Positions 34,101-46,370 of a stretch of DNA of 64,000 nt are shown piece after piece. Position numbers and translations under genes: made by a program. The number at the start of each line of letters is the position of its first letter. Within the stretch, counting starts at the first letter, position 1. This stretch comes from Hydractinia symbiolongicarpus (lineage: Eukaryota; Cnidaria; Hydrozoa; Anthoathecata; Hydractiniidae). The stretch lies in the NCBI RefSeq assembly GCF_029227915.1, contig NC_079882.1, forward strand, positions 32,914,001 through 32,978,000, in the 5' to 3' direction. The notes under the pieces are model-generated. The model ran no database searches. It was not told the origin of the DNA and saw only the letters and a program-made list of their open reading frames with translations.

Positions 34101-36261
34101 GTTCTGGAAATGAGTTTACTCACAGGGTACTTTCTTTGCATAGATTCGACTATACGGGCCAAGCCCGGGATTTACGGGAAATCGCGGGTTTTCGTTTTCC
34201 GGCGATTAAACCTCTTTCATTAAGCGTCTCATCAAAAATGAAAACATTTTTGAAAACTACAAGTCTCATGCGTTTTAGTGGTGAAAAAAAAATTTAAAAA
34301 ATCGTTCGGGAAATGAGTTTACTCCCTGGGTACTTTCTTTGTATACTTTTGACTATACGGGCCGAGTCCGGGATTTACGGGAAATCGCGGATTTTCGTTT
34401 GCCGGCGACTAAACTTCTTTTACTCAGCGTCCCATCAAATATGAATTTTTTTTTGAAAACTACAAGTCTCATGCGTTTAGTGGTAAGAAAATAATATAAG
34501 AAATCGTTCGAGAAATGAGTTTACTCCCTGGGTACTTTCTTTGTATACTTTTGACTATACGGGCCAAGCCCGGGTTTTACGGGAAATCGCGGGTTTTCGT
34601 TTGCCGGCGATTAAACTTCTTTTATTCAGCGTCTCATCAAAAATGAAAACATTTTTAAAAACTACAAGTCTTATGCGTTTTAGTGGTAAAAAAATAATTT
34701 AAAAAGTCGTTCTGGAAATGAGTTTACTCCCTGGGTACTTTCTTTGTATACTTTTGACTATACGGGCCGAGTCCGGGATTTATGGAAATAGCATTTTGTC
34801 GTTGGCCGGCGATTAAACTGCTTTTATTCAGCGTCTCATCAAAAATGAAAACATTTTTGAAAACTACAAGTCTCATGCGTTTTAGTGGTGAAAAAATAAT
34901 TTAAAAAATCGTTCGGGAAATGAGTTTAGTCCCTGGGTACTTTCTTTGTATACTTTTGACTATACGGGCCAAGCCGGGATTTACGGGAAATCGCGGTTTT
35001 TCGTTTGCCGGCAATTAAACTTCTTTTATTCAGCGTCTCATCAAAAATGAAAACATTTTTAAAGCTACAAGTCTTATGCCTTTTAGTGGTGAAAAAATGA
35101 TTTAAAAAATCGTTCTGGAAATGAGTTTACTCACAGGGTACTTTCTTTGTATACATTCGACTATACGGGCTAAGCCCGGGATTTACGGGAAATCTTGGGT
35201 TTTCGTTTTCCGGCGATTAAACCTCTTTCATTAAGTGTCTCATCAAAAATGAAAACATTTTTGAAAACTACAAGTCTCATGCGTTTTAGTGGTGAAAAAA
35301 AAATTTAAAAAATCGTTCGGGAAATGAGTTTACTCCCTGGGTACTTTCTTTGTATACATTCGACTATACGGGCCAAGCCCCGGATTTACGGGAAAACGCG
35401 GGATTTCATTTGCCGGCGATTAAACCTCTTTCATTAAGCGTCTCATCAAAAATGAAAACATTTTTGAAAACTGCAAGTCTCATGCGTTTTAGTGGTGAAA
35501 AAATAATTTAAAAAATCGTTCGGGAAATGAGTTTACTCCCTGGGTACTTTCTTTGTATACTTTTGACTATACGGGCCGAGTCCGGGATTTACGGGAAATC
35601 GCGGATTTTCGTTTGCCGGGGATTAAACTTCTCTTATTCAGCGTCCAATCAAATATGAAAATTTTTTTGAAAACTACAAGTCTCATGCGTTTAGTGGTAA
35701 AAAAGTAATATAAATAATCGTTCGGGAAATGAGTTTACTCCCTGGGTACTTTCTTTGTATACTTTTGGCTATACGGGCCAAGCCCGGGATTTACGGGAAA
35801 TCGCGGGTTTTCGTTTGCCGGCGATTAAACTTCTTTTTTCAGCGTCTCATCAAAAATGAAAACATTTTAAAAACTACAAGTCTTATGCGTTTTAGTGGTG
35901 AAAAAATAATTTAAAAAATCGTTCTGGAAATGAGTTTACTCCCTGGGTACTTTCTTTGTATACTTTTGACTATACGGGCCGAGTCCGAGATTTAGGGAAA
36001 TCGCAGTTTTTCGTTTGCCAGCGATTAAACTGCTTTTATTCAGCCTCTCATCAAAAATGAAAACATTTTTAAAAACTACAAGTCTTATGCGTTTTAGTGG
36101 TGAAAAAATAATTTAAAAAATCGTTCGGGAAATGAATTTACTCCCTGGGCACTTTCTTTGTATACTTTTGACTATACGGGCCAAGCCGGCATTTACGAGA
36201 AATCGCGGGTTTTCGTTTGCCGGCGATTAAACTGCTTTTATTCAGCGTCTCATCAAAAATG
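29617..36261 (+). repeat. 6.6 kb segmental block, right copy with six more monomers
   Basis: Partner of 17,280-22,710. The extra 809 bp lies around 32.3-33.5 kb (a 608 bp repeat of the TCTTGGTATAC unit plus one E monomer). The extra 405 bp lies around 35.0-35.5 kb. Either this copy gained monomers or the left copy lost them; the sequence does not decide. Confidence 0.8.
34905..35490 (+). repeat. Monomers shared with 25.40-25.99 kb
   Basis: The run with TTTAAAGCTACAAG (35,061), ATGCCTTTTAG, GGCTAAGCCCGGG and AAATCTTGGG matches 25,401-25,986 at a shift of 9,504 bp. In the left segmental copy near 21.85-21.95 kb the middle two monomers are missing. This is either a loss there or a conversion-type transfer between 25 and 35 kb. 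Confidence 0.7.
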
Positions 36262-38764
36262 AAAACATTCTTGAAAACTACAAGTCTCATGCGTTTTTGT
36301 GGTGAAATAATAATTTAAAAAATCGTTTGGTAAATGAGTTTACTCCCTGGGTACTTTCTTTGTATACTTTTGACTATACGGGCCGAGTGCAGAATTTACG
36401 GGAAATCGCAGGTTTTCGTTTGCCGGCGATTAAACTTCTTTTATTCAGCGTCTCATCAAAAATGAAAACATTTTTGAAAACTACAAGTCTCATGCGTTTT
36501 AGTGGTGAAAAAATAATTTAAAAAATCGTTCGGGAAATGAGTTTACACCCTGGGTACTTTCTTTGTATACTTTTGACTATACGGGCCGAGTCCGGGATTT
36601 ACGGGAAAACGCGGATTTTCGTTTGCCGGCGATTAAACTTCTTTTATTCAGCGTCCCATCAAATATGAAAATATTTTTGAAAACTACAAGTCTCATGCGT
36701 TTAGTGGTAAAAAAATAATATAAAAAATCGTTCGGGAAATGAGTTTACTCCCTGGGTACTTTCTTTGTATACTTTTGACTATACGGGCCAAGCCCGGGAT
36801 TTACGGGAAATCGCGGGTTTTCGTTTGCCGGCGATTAAACTTCCTTTATTCAGCGTCTCATCAAAAATGAAAACATTTTTAATAACTACAAGTCTTATGC
36901 GTTTTAGTGGTGGAAAAATAATTTAAAAAATCGTTCTGGAAATGAGTTTACTCCCTGGGTACTTTCTTTGTATACTTTTGACTATACGGGCCAAGTCTGG
37001 GATTTAGGGAAATCGCAGTTTTTCGTTTGTCGGCGATTAAACTGCTTTTATTCAGCGTCTCACCAAAAATGAAAACATTTTTGAAAACTACAAGTCTTAT
37101 GCGTTTTAGTGGTGAAAAAATAATTTAAAAAATCGTTCTGGAAATGAGTTTACTCCCTGGGTACTTTCTTTGTATACTTTTGACTATACAGGCCGAGTCC
37201 GGGATTTACGGGAAATCGCGGATTTTCGTTTGCCGGCGATTAAACTTCTTTTATTCAGCGTCCCATCAAATATGAAAATATTTTTGAAAACTACAAGCCT
37301 CATGCGTTTAGTGGTAAAAAAATATTATAAAAAATCGTTCGGGAAATAAGTTTACTCCCTGGGTACTTTCTTTGTATAGATTCGACTATACGGGCCAAGC
37401 CCCAGATTTACGGGAAAACGCGGGATTTCATTTGCCGGCGATTAAACCTCTTTCATTAAGCGTCTCATCAAAAATGAAAACATTGTTAAAAACTACAAGT
37501 CTCATGCGTTTTAGTGGTGAAAAATTAATTTAAAAAATCGTTCGGGAAATGAGTTTACTCCCTGGGTACTTTCTTTGTATACTTTTGACTATGCGGGCCA
37601 AGCCCGGGATTTACGGGAAATCGCGGGTTTTCGTTTGCCGGCGATTAAACTTCTTTTATTCAGCGTCCCATCAAATATGAAAATATTTTTGAAAACTACA
37701 AGTCTCATGCGTTTAGTGGTAAAAAAATAATATAAAAAATCGTTCGGGAAATGAGTTTACTCCCTGGGTACTTTCTTTGTATACTTTTGACTATACGGGC
37801 CAAGCCCGGGATTTACGGGAAATCGCGGGTTTTCGTTTGCCGGCGATTAAACTTCCTTTATTCAGCGTCTCATCAAAAATGAAAACATTTTTAAAAACTA
37901 CAAGTCTTATGCGTTTTAGTGGTGAAAAAATAATTTAAAAAATCGTTCTGGAAATGAGTTTACTCCCTGGGTACTTTCTTTGTATACTTTTGACTATACG
38001 GGCAAAGTCTGGGATTTAGGGAAATCGCAGTTTTTCGTTTGCCGGCGATTAAACTGCTTTTATTCAGCGTCTCACCAAAAATGAAAACATTTTTGAAAAC
38101 TACAAGTCTCATGCGTTTTAGTGGTGAAAAAATAATTTAAAAAATCGTTCGGGAAATGAGTTTACTCCCTGGGTACTTTCTTTGTATACTTTTGACTATA
38201 CGGGCCGAGTCCGGGATTTACGGGAAATCGCGGATTTTCGTTTGCCGGCGATTAAACTTCTTTTATTCAGCGTCCCATCAAATATGAAAATATTTTTGAA
38301 AACTACAAGCCTCATGCGTTTAGTGGTAAAAAAATATTATAACAAATCGTTCGGGAAATAAGTTTACTCCCTGGGTACTTTCTTTGTATAGATTCGACTA
38401 TACGGGCCAAGCCCCAGATTTACGGGAAAACGCGGGATTTCATTTGCCGGCGATTAAACCTCTTTCATTAAGCGTCTCATCAAAAATGAAAACATTTTTG
38501 AAAACTACAAGTCTCATGCGTTTTAGTGGTGAAAAATTACTTTAAAAAATCGTTCGGGAAATGAGTTTACTCCCTGGGTACTTTCTTTGTATACTTTTGA
38601 CTATACGGGCCAAGCCCGGGATTTACGGGAAATCGCGGGTTTTCGTTTGCCGGCGATTAAACTTCTTTTATTCAGCGTCTCATCAAAAATGAAAACATTT
38701 TTGAAAACTACAAGTCTCATGCGTTTTAGTGGTGAAAAAATAATTTAAAAAATCGTTCGGGAAA

Positions 38765-41430
38765 TGAGTTTACTCCCTGGGTACTTTCTTTGTATACTTT
38801 TGACTATACGGGCCGAGTCCGTGATTTACGGGAAAACGCGGATTTTCGTTTGCCGGCGATTAAACTTCTTTTATTCAGCGTCCCATCAAATATGAAAATA
38901 TTTTTGAAAACTACAAGTCTCATGCGTTTAGTGGTAAAAAAATAATATAAAAAATCGTTCGGGAAATGAGTTTACTCCCTGGGTACTTTCTTTGTATACT
39001 TTTGACTATACGGGCCAAGCCCGGGATTTACGGGAAATCGCGGGTTTTTGTTTGCCGGCGATTAAACTTCCTTTATTCAGCGTCTCATCAAAAATGAAAA
39101 CATTTTTAAAAACTACAAGTCTTATGCGTTTTAGTGGTGAAAAAATAATTTAAAAAATCGTTCTGGAAATGAGTTTACTCCCTGGGTACTTTCTTTGTAT
39201 ACTTTTGACTATACGGGCCAAGTCTGGGATTTAGGGAAATCGCAGTTTTTCGTTTGCCGGCGATTAAACTGCTTTTATTCAGCGTCTCACCAAAAATGAA
39301 AACATTTTTGAAAACTACAAGTCTCATGCGTTTTAGTGGTGAAAAAATAATTTAAAAAATCGTTCGGGAAATGAGTTTTCTCCCTGGGTACTTTCTTTGT
39401 ATACTTTTGACTATACGGGCCGAGTCCGGGATTTACGGGAAATCGCGGATTTTTGTTTGCCGGCGATTAAACTTCTTTTATTCAGCGTCCCATCAAATAT
39501 GAAAATATTTTTGAAAACTACAGGTCTCATGCGTTTAGTGGTAAAAAAATATTATAAAAAATCGTTCGGGAAATAAGTTTACTCCCTGGGTACTTTCTTT
39601 GTATAGATTTGACTATACGGGCCAAGCCCCAGATTTACGGGAAAACGCGGGATTTCATTTGCCGGCGATTAAACCTCTTTCATTAAGCGTCTCATCAAAA
39701 ATGAAAACATTTTTGAAAACTACAAGTCTCATGCGTTTTAGTGGTGAAAAAATAATTTAAAAAATCGTTCGGGAAATGAGTTTACTCCCTGGGTACTTTC
39801 TTTGTATACTTTTGACTATACGGGCCAAGCCCGGGATTTACGGGAAATCGCGGGTTTTCGTTTGCCGGCGATTAAACTTCTTTTATTCAGCGTCCCATCA
39901 AATATGAAAATATTTTTAAAAACTACAAGTCTCATGCGCTTAGTGGTAAAAAAATAATATAAAAAATCGTTCGGGAAATGAGTTTACTCCCTGGGTACTT
40001 TCTTTGTATACTTTTGACTATACGGGCCAAGCCCGGGATTTACGGGAAATCGCAGGTTTTCGTTTGCCGGCGATTAAACTTCCTTTATTCAGCGTCTCAT
40101 CAAAAATGAAAACATTTTTAAAAACTACAAGTCTTATGCGTTTTAGTGGTGAAAAAATAATTTAAAAAATCGTTCTGGAAATGAGTTTACTCCCTGGGTA
40201 CTTTCTTTGTATACTTTTGACTCTACGGGCCAAGTCTGGGATTTAGGGAAATCGCAGTTTTTCGTTTGCCGGCGATTAAACTGCTTTTATTCAGCGTCTC
40301 ACCAAAAATGAAAACATTTTTAAAAACTACAAGTCTCATGCGTTTTAGTGGTGAAAAAATAATTTAAAAAATCGTTCGGGAAATGAAATTACTCCCTGGG
40401 TACTTTCTTTGTATACCTTTGACTATACGGGCCGAGTCCGGGATTTACGGGAAATCGCGGATTTTCGTTTGCCGGCGATTAAACTTCTTTTATTCAGCGT
40501 CCCATCAAATATGAAAATATTTTTGAAAACTACAAGTCTCATGCGTTTTAGTGGTGAAAAAATAATTGAAAAAATCGTTCGGGAAATGAGTTTACTCCCT
40601 GGGTACTTTCTTTGTATACTTTTGACTATACGGGCCAAGCCCGGGATTTACGGGAAATCGCAGGTTTTCGTTTGCCGGCGATTAAACTTCCTTTATTCAG
40701 CGTCTCATCAAAAATGAAAACATTTTTAAAAACTACAAGTCTTATGCGTTTTAGTGGTGAAAAAATAATTTAAAAAATCGTTCTGGAAATGAGTTTACTC
40801 CCTGGGTACTTTCTTTGTATACTTTTGACTCTACGGGCCAAGTCTGGGATTTAGGGAAATCGCAGTTTTTCGTTTGCCGGCGATTAAACTGCTTTTATTC
40901 AGCGTCTCACCAAAAATGAAAACATTTTTGAAAACTACAAGTCTCATGCGTTTAGTGGTAAAAAAATATTATAAAAAATCGTTCGGGAAATAAGTTTACT
41001 CCCTGGGTACTTTCTTTGTATAGATTCGACTATACGGGCCAAGCCCCAGATTTACGGGAAAACGCGGGATTTCATTTGCCGGCGATTAAACCTCTTTCAT
41101 TAAGCGTCTCATCAAAAATGAAAACATTTTTGAAAACTACAAGTCTCATGCGTTTTAGTGGTGAAAAAATAATTGAAAAAATCGTTCGGGAAATGAGTTT
41201 ACTCCCTGGGTACTTTCTTTGTATACTTTTGACTATACGGGCCAAGCCCGGGATTTACGGGAAACCGCGGGTTTTCGTTTGCCGGCGATTAAACTTCCTT
41301 TATTCAGCGTCTCATCAAAAATGAAAACATTTTTAAAAACTACAAGTCTTATGCGTTTTAGTGGTGAAAAAATAATTTAAAAAATCGTTCTGGAAATGAG
41401 TTTACTCCCTGGGTACTTTCTTTGTATACT
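38765..41430 (+). repeat. 2,632 bp thirteen-monomer tandem duplication, copy 1
   Basis: Recurs immediately as about 41,397-44,065. The CCGTGATTTACGG marker lies at 38,819 and 41,451; GAAATGAAATTACTCC near 40.38 and 43.01 kb; GAGTTTTCTCCC near 39.37 and 42.00 kb; GCGCTTAGTGG near 39.93 and 42.57 kb. The left edge is set by GTTCGGG against GTTCTGG. Confidence 0.85.
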
Positions 41431-44400
41431 TTTGACTATACGGGCCGAGTCCGTGATTTACGGGAAAACGCGGATTTTCGTTTGCCGGCGATTAAACTTC
41501 TTTTATTCAGCGTCCCATCAAATATGAAAATATTTTTGAAAACTACAAGTCTCATGCGTTTAGTGGTAAAAAAATAATATAAAAAATCGTTCGGGAAATG
41601 AGTTTACTCCCTGGGTACTTTCTTTGTATACTTTTGACTATACGGGCCAAGCCCGGGATTTACGGGAAATCGCGGGTTTTCGTTTGCCGGCGATTAAACT
41701 TCCTTTATTCAGCGTCTCATCAAAAATGAAAACATTTTTAAAAACTACAAGTCTTATGCGTTTTAGTGGTGAAAAAATAATTTAAAAAATCGTTCTGGAA
41801 ATGAGTTTACTCCCTGGGTACTTTCTTTGTATACTTTTGACTATACGGGCCAAGTCTGGGATTTAGGGAAATCGCAGTTTTTCGTTTGCCGGCGATTAAA
41901 CTGCTTTCATTCAGCGTCTCACCAAAAATGAAAACATTTTTGAAAACTACAAGTCTCATGCGTTTTAGTGGTGAAAAAATAATTTAAAAAATCGTTCGGG
42001 AAATGAGTTTTCTCCCTGGGTACTTTCTTTGTATACTTTTGACTATACGGGCCGAGTCCGGGATTTACGGGAAATCGCGGATTTTTGTTTGCCGGCGATT
42101 AAACTTCTTTTATTCAGCGTCCCATCAAATATGAAAATATTTTTGAAAACTACAGGTCTCATGCGTTTAGTGGTAAAAAAATATTATAAAAAATCGTTCG
42201 GGAAATAAGTTTACTCCCTGGGTACTTTCTTTGTATAGATTCGACTATACGGGCCAAGCCCCAGATTTACGGGAAAACGCGGGATTTCATTTGCCGGCGA
42301 TTAAACCTCTTTCATTAAGCGTCTCATCAAAAATGAAAACATTTTTGAAAACTACAAGTCTCATGCGTTTTAGTGGTGAAAAAATAATTTAAAAAATCGT
42401 TCGGGAAATGAGTTTACTCCCTGGGTACTTTCTTTGTATACTTTTGACTATACGGGCCAAGCCCGGGATTTACGGGAAATCGCGGGTTTTCGTTTGCCGG
42501 CGATTAAACTTCTTTTATTCAGCGTCCCATCAAATATGAAAATATTTTTAAAAACTACAAGTCTCATGCGCTTAGTGGTAAAAAAATAATATAAAAAATC
42601 GTTCGGGAAATGAGTTTACTCCCTGGGTACTTTCTTTGTATACTTTTGACTATACGGGCCAAGCCCGGGATTTACGGGAAATCGCAGGTTTTCGTTTGCC
42701 GGCGATTAAACTTCCTTTATTCAGCGTCTCATCAAAAATGAAAACATTTTTAAAAACTACAAGTCTTATGCGTTTTAGTGGTGAAAAAATAATTTAAAAA
42801 ATCGTTCTGGAAATGAGTTTACTCCCTGGGTACTTTCTTTGTATACTTTTGACTCTACGGGCCAAGTCTGGGATTTAGGGAAATCGCAGTTTTTCGTTTG
42901 CCGGCGATTAAACTGCTTTTATTCAGCGTCTCACCAAAAATGAAAACATTTTTGAAAACTACAAGTCTCATGCGTTTTAGTGGTGAAAAAATAATTTAAA
43001 AAATCGTTCGGGAAATGAAATTACTCCCTGGGTACTTTCTTTGTATACCTTTGACTATACGGGCCGAGTCCGGGATTTACGGGAAATCGCGGATTTTCGT
43101 TTGCCGGCGATTAAACTTCTTTTATTCAGCGTCCCATCAAATATGAAAATATTTTTGAAAACTACAAGTCTCATGCGTTTTAGTGGTGAAAAAATAATTG
43201 AAAAAATCGTTCGGGAAATGAGTTTACTCCCTGGGTACTTTCTTTGTATACTTTTGACTATACGGGCCAAGCCCGGGATTTACGGGAAATCGCAGGTTTT
43301 CGTTTGCCGGCGATTAAACTTCCTTTATTCAGCGTCTCATCAAAAATGAAAACATTTTTAAAAACTACAAGTCTTATGCGTTTTAGTGGTGAAAAAATAA
43401 TTTAAAAAATCGTTCTGGAAATGAGTTTACTCCCTGGGTACTTTCTTTGTATACTTTTGACTCTACGGGCCAAGTCTGGGATTTAGGGAAATCGCAGTTT
43501 TTCGTTTGCCGGCGATTAAACTGCTTTTATTCAGCGTCTCGCCAAAAATGAAAACATTTTTGAAAACTACAAGTCTCATGCGTTTAGTGGTAAAAAAATA
43601 TTATAAAAAATCGTTCGGGAAATAAGTTTACTCCCTGGGTACTTTCTTTGTATAGATTCGACTATACGGGCCAAGCCCCAGATTTACGGGAAAACGCGGG
43701 ATTTCATTTGCCGGCGATTAAACCTCTTTCATTAAGCGTCTCATCAAAAATGAAAACATTTTTGAAAACTACAAGTCTCATGCGTTTTAGTGGTGAAAAA
43801 ATAATTGAAAAAATCGTTCGGGAATTGAGTTTACTCCCTGGGTACTTTCTTTGTATACTTTTGACTATACGGGCCAAGCCCGGGATTTACGGGAAACCGC
43901 GGGTTTTCGTTTGCCGGCGATTAAACTTCCTTTATTCAGCGTCTCATCAAAAATGAAAACATTTTTAAAAACTACAAGTCTTATGCGTTTTAGTGGTGAA
44001 AAAATAATTTAAAAAATCGTTCTGGAAATGAGTTTACTCCCTGGGTACTTTCTTTGTATACTTTTGACTATACGGGCCAAGTCTGGGATTTAGGGAAATC
44101 GCAGTTTTTCGTTTGCCGGCGATTAAACTGCTTTTATTCAGCGTCTCACCAAAAATGAAAACATTTTTGAAAACTACAAGTCTCATGCGTTTTAGTGGTG
44201 AAAAAATAATTTAAAAAATCGTTCGGGAAATGAGTTTACTCCCTGGGTACTTTCTTTGTATACTTTTGACTATACGGGCCGAGTCCGGGATTTACGGGAA
44301 ATCGCGGATTTTCGTTTGCCGGCGATTAAACTTCTTTTATTCAGAGTCCCATCAAATATGAAAATATTTTTGAAAACTACAAGTCTCATGCGTTTAGTGG

Positions 44401-46370
44401 TAAAAAAATATTATAAAAAATCGTTCGGGAAATAAGTTTACTCCCTGGGTACTTTCTTTGTATAGATTCGACTATACGGGCCAAGCCCCAGATTTACGGG
44501 AAAACGCAGGATTTCATTTGCCGGCGATTAAACCTTTTTCATTAAGCGTTTCATCAAAAATGAAAACATTTTTGAAAACTACATGTCTCATGCGTTTTAG
44601 TGGTGAAAAAATAATTTAAAAAATCGTTCGGGAAATGAGTTTACTCCCTGGGTACTTTCTTTGTATACTTTTGACTATACGGGCCAAGCCCGGGATTTAC
44701 GGGAAATCGCGGGTTTTCGTTTGCCGGCGATTAAACTTCCTTTATTCAGCGTCTCATCAAAAATGAAAACATTTTTAAAAACTACAAGTCTTATGCGTTT
44801 AGTGGTAAAAAAATATTATAAAAAATCGTTCGGGAAATAAGTTTACTCCCTGGGTACTTTCTTTGTATAGATTCAACTATACGGGCCAAGCCCCAGATTT
44901 ACGGGAAAACGCGGGATTTCATTTGCCGGCGAATAAACCTCTTTCATTAAGCGTCTCATCAAAAATGAAAACATTTTTGAAAACTACAAGTCTCATGCGT
45001 TTTAGTGGTGAAAAAATAATTTAAAAAATCGTTCGGGAAATGAGTTTACTCCCTGGGTACTTTCTTTGTATACTTTTGACTATACGGGCCAAGCCCGGGA
45101 TTTACGGGAAATCGCGGGTTTTCGTTTGCCGGCGATTAAACTTCTTTTATTCAGCGTCCCATCAAATATGAAAATATTTTTGAAAACTACAAGTCTCATG
45201 CGTTTAGTGGTAAAAAAATAATATAAAAAATCGTTCGGGAAATGAGTTTACTCCCTGGGTACTTTCTTTGTATACTTTTGACTATACGGGCCAAGCCCGG
45301 GATTTACGGGAAATCGCAGGTTTTCGTTTGCCGGCGATTAAACTTTCTTTATTCAGCGTCTCATCAAAAATGAAAACATTTTTAAAAACTACAAGTCTTA
45401 TGCGTTTTAGTGGTGAAAAAATAATTTAAAAAATCGTTCTGGAAATGAGTTTACTCCCTGGGTACTTTCTTTGTATACTTTTGACTATACGGGCCAAGTC
45501 TGGGATTTAGGGAAATCGCAGTTTTTCGTTTGCCGGCGATTAAACTGCTTTTATTCAGCGTCCCATCAAATATGAAAATATTTTTGAAAACTACAAGTCT
45601 CATGCGTTTAGTGGTAAAAAAATATTATAAAAAATCGTTCGGGAAATAAGTTTACTCACTGGGTACTTTCTTTGTATAGATTCGACTATACGGGCCAAGC
45701 CCCAGATTTACGGGAAAACGCGGGATTTCATTTGCCGGCGATTAAACCTCTTTCATTAAGCGTCTCATCAAAAATGAAAACATTTTTAAAAACTACAAGT
45801 CTCATGCGTTTTAGTGGTGAAAAAATAATTTAAAAAATCGTTCGGGAAATGAGTTTACTCCCTGGGTACTTTCTTTGTATACTTTTGACTATACGGGCCA
45901 AGCCCGGGATTTACGGGAAATCGCGGGTTTTCGTTTGCCGGCGATTAAACTTCTTTTATTCAGCGTCCCATCAAATATAAAAATATTTTTGAAAACTACA
46001 AGTCTCATGCGTTTAGTGGTAAAAAAATATTATAAAAAATCGTTCGGGAAATAAGTTTACTTACTGGGTACTTTCTTTGTATAGATTCGACTATACGGGC
46101 CAAGCCCCAGATTTACGGGAAAACGCAGGTTTTCGTTTGCCGGCGATTAAACTTTCTTTATTCAGCGTCTCATCAAAAATGAAAACATTTTTAAAAACTA
46201 CAAGTCTTATGCGTTTTAGTGGTGAAAAAATAATTTAAAAAATCGTTCTGGAAATGAGTTTACTCCCTGGGTACTTTCTTTGTATACTTTTGACTCTACG
46301 GGCCAAGTCTGGGATTTAGGGAAATCGCAGTTTTTCGTTTGCCGGCGATTAAACTGCTTTTATTCAGCGT
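40055..46370 (+). repeat. 6.3 kb tandem block, left copy
   Basis: Recurs as about 46,128-52,846. The shift is 6,073 bp from 40,055 to 42,925, 6,274 bp around 43.15-44.74 kb (TCAGAGTCCC at 44,341 and 50,615) and 6,476 bp around 44.64-46.37 kb (ATTCAACTATAC at 44,871 and 51,347). Each step is one monomer. The block contains copy 2 of the 2,632 bp duplication, so the larger event came after the smaller. Confidence 0.82.
41397..44065 (+). repeat. 2,632 bp thirteen-monomer tandem duplication, copy 2
   Basis: Partner of 38,765-41,430. The few private differences include CTCGCCAAAAATG near 43.54 kb and GGGAATTGAG near 43.82 kb. A third, partial use of the same order starts at about 46.13 kb, with CCGTGATTTACGG at 47,524. 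Confidence 0.85.

Larger units (their letters stand above)
12355..36261 (+). repeat. Zone 2: C/E-variant satellite domain
   Basis: Starts where variant C (CCCATCAAATATGAAAT, GCGTTTAGTGGTAAGAAAA) and variant E (TTATGGAAATAGCATTTT) become regular, first near 12,987 and 13,339. A marker monomer with TCTTGGTATACATACGAC recurs at 12,691, 15,321, 17,954, 19,570, 22,806, 26,650, 28,671, 29,481, 30,291, 31,907 and 32,515, which helps map the duplications. About 118 monomers; no gene or foreign sequence seen. Confidence 0.8.

Noticed and set aside
40409-40717. Open frame of 102 codons on the + strand, repeated near 41.0, 43.0, 43.6, 46.5, 47.1 and 49.9 kb
   Set aside because: It is satellite read in one frame, lengthened because ATTTAAAAAA became ATTGAAAAAA in some zone 3 monomers, which removes a TAA stop. 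It has no start context, domain or codon bias, and the 203 bp period breaks the frame at each monomer.
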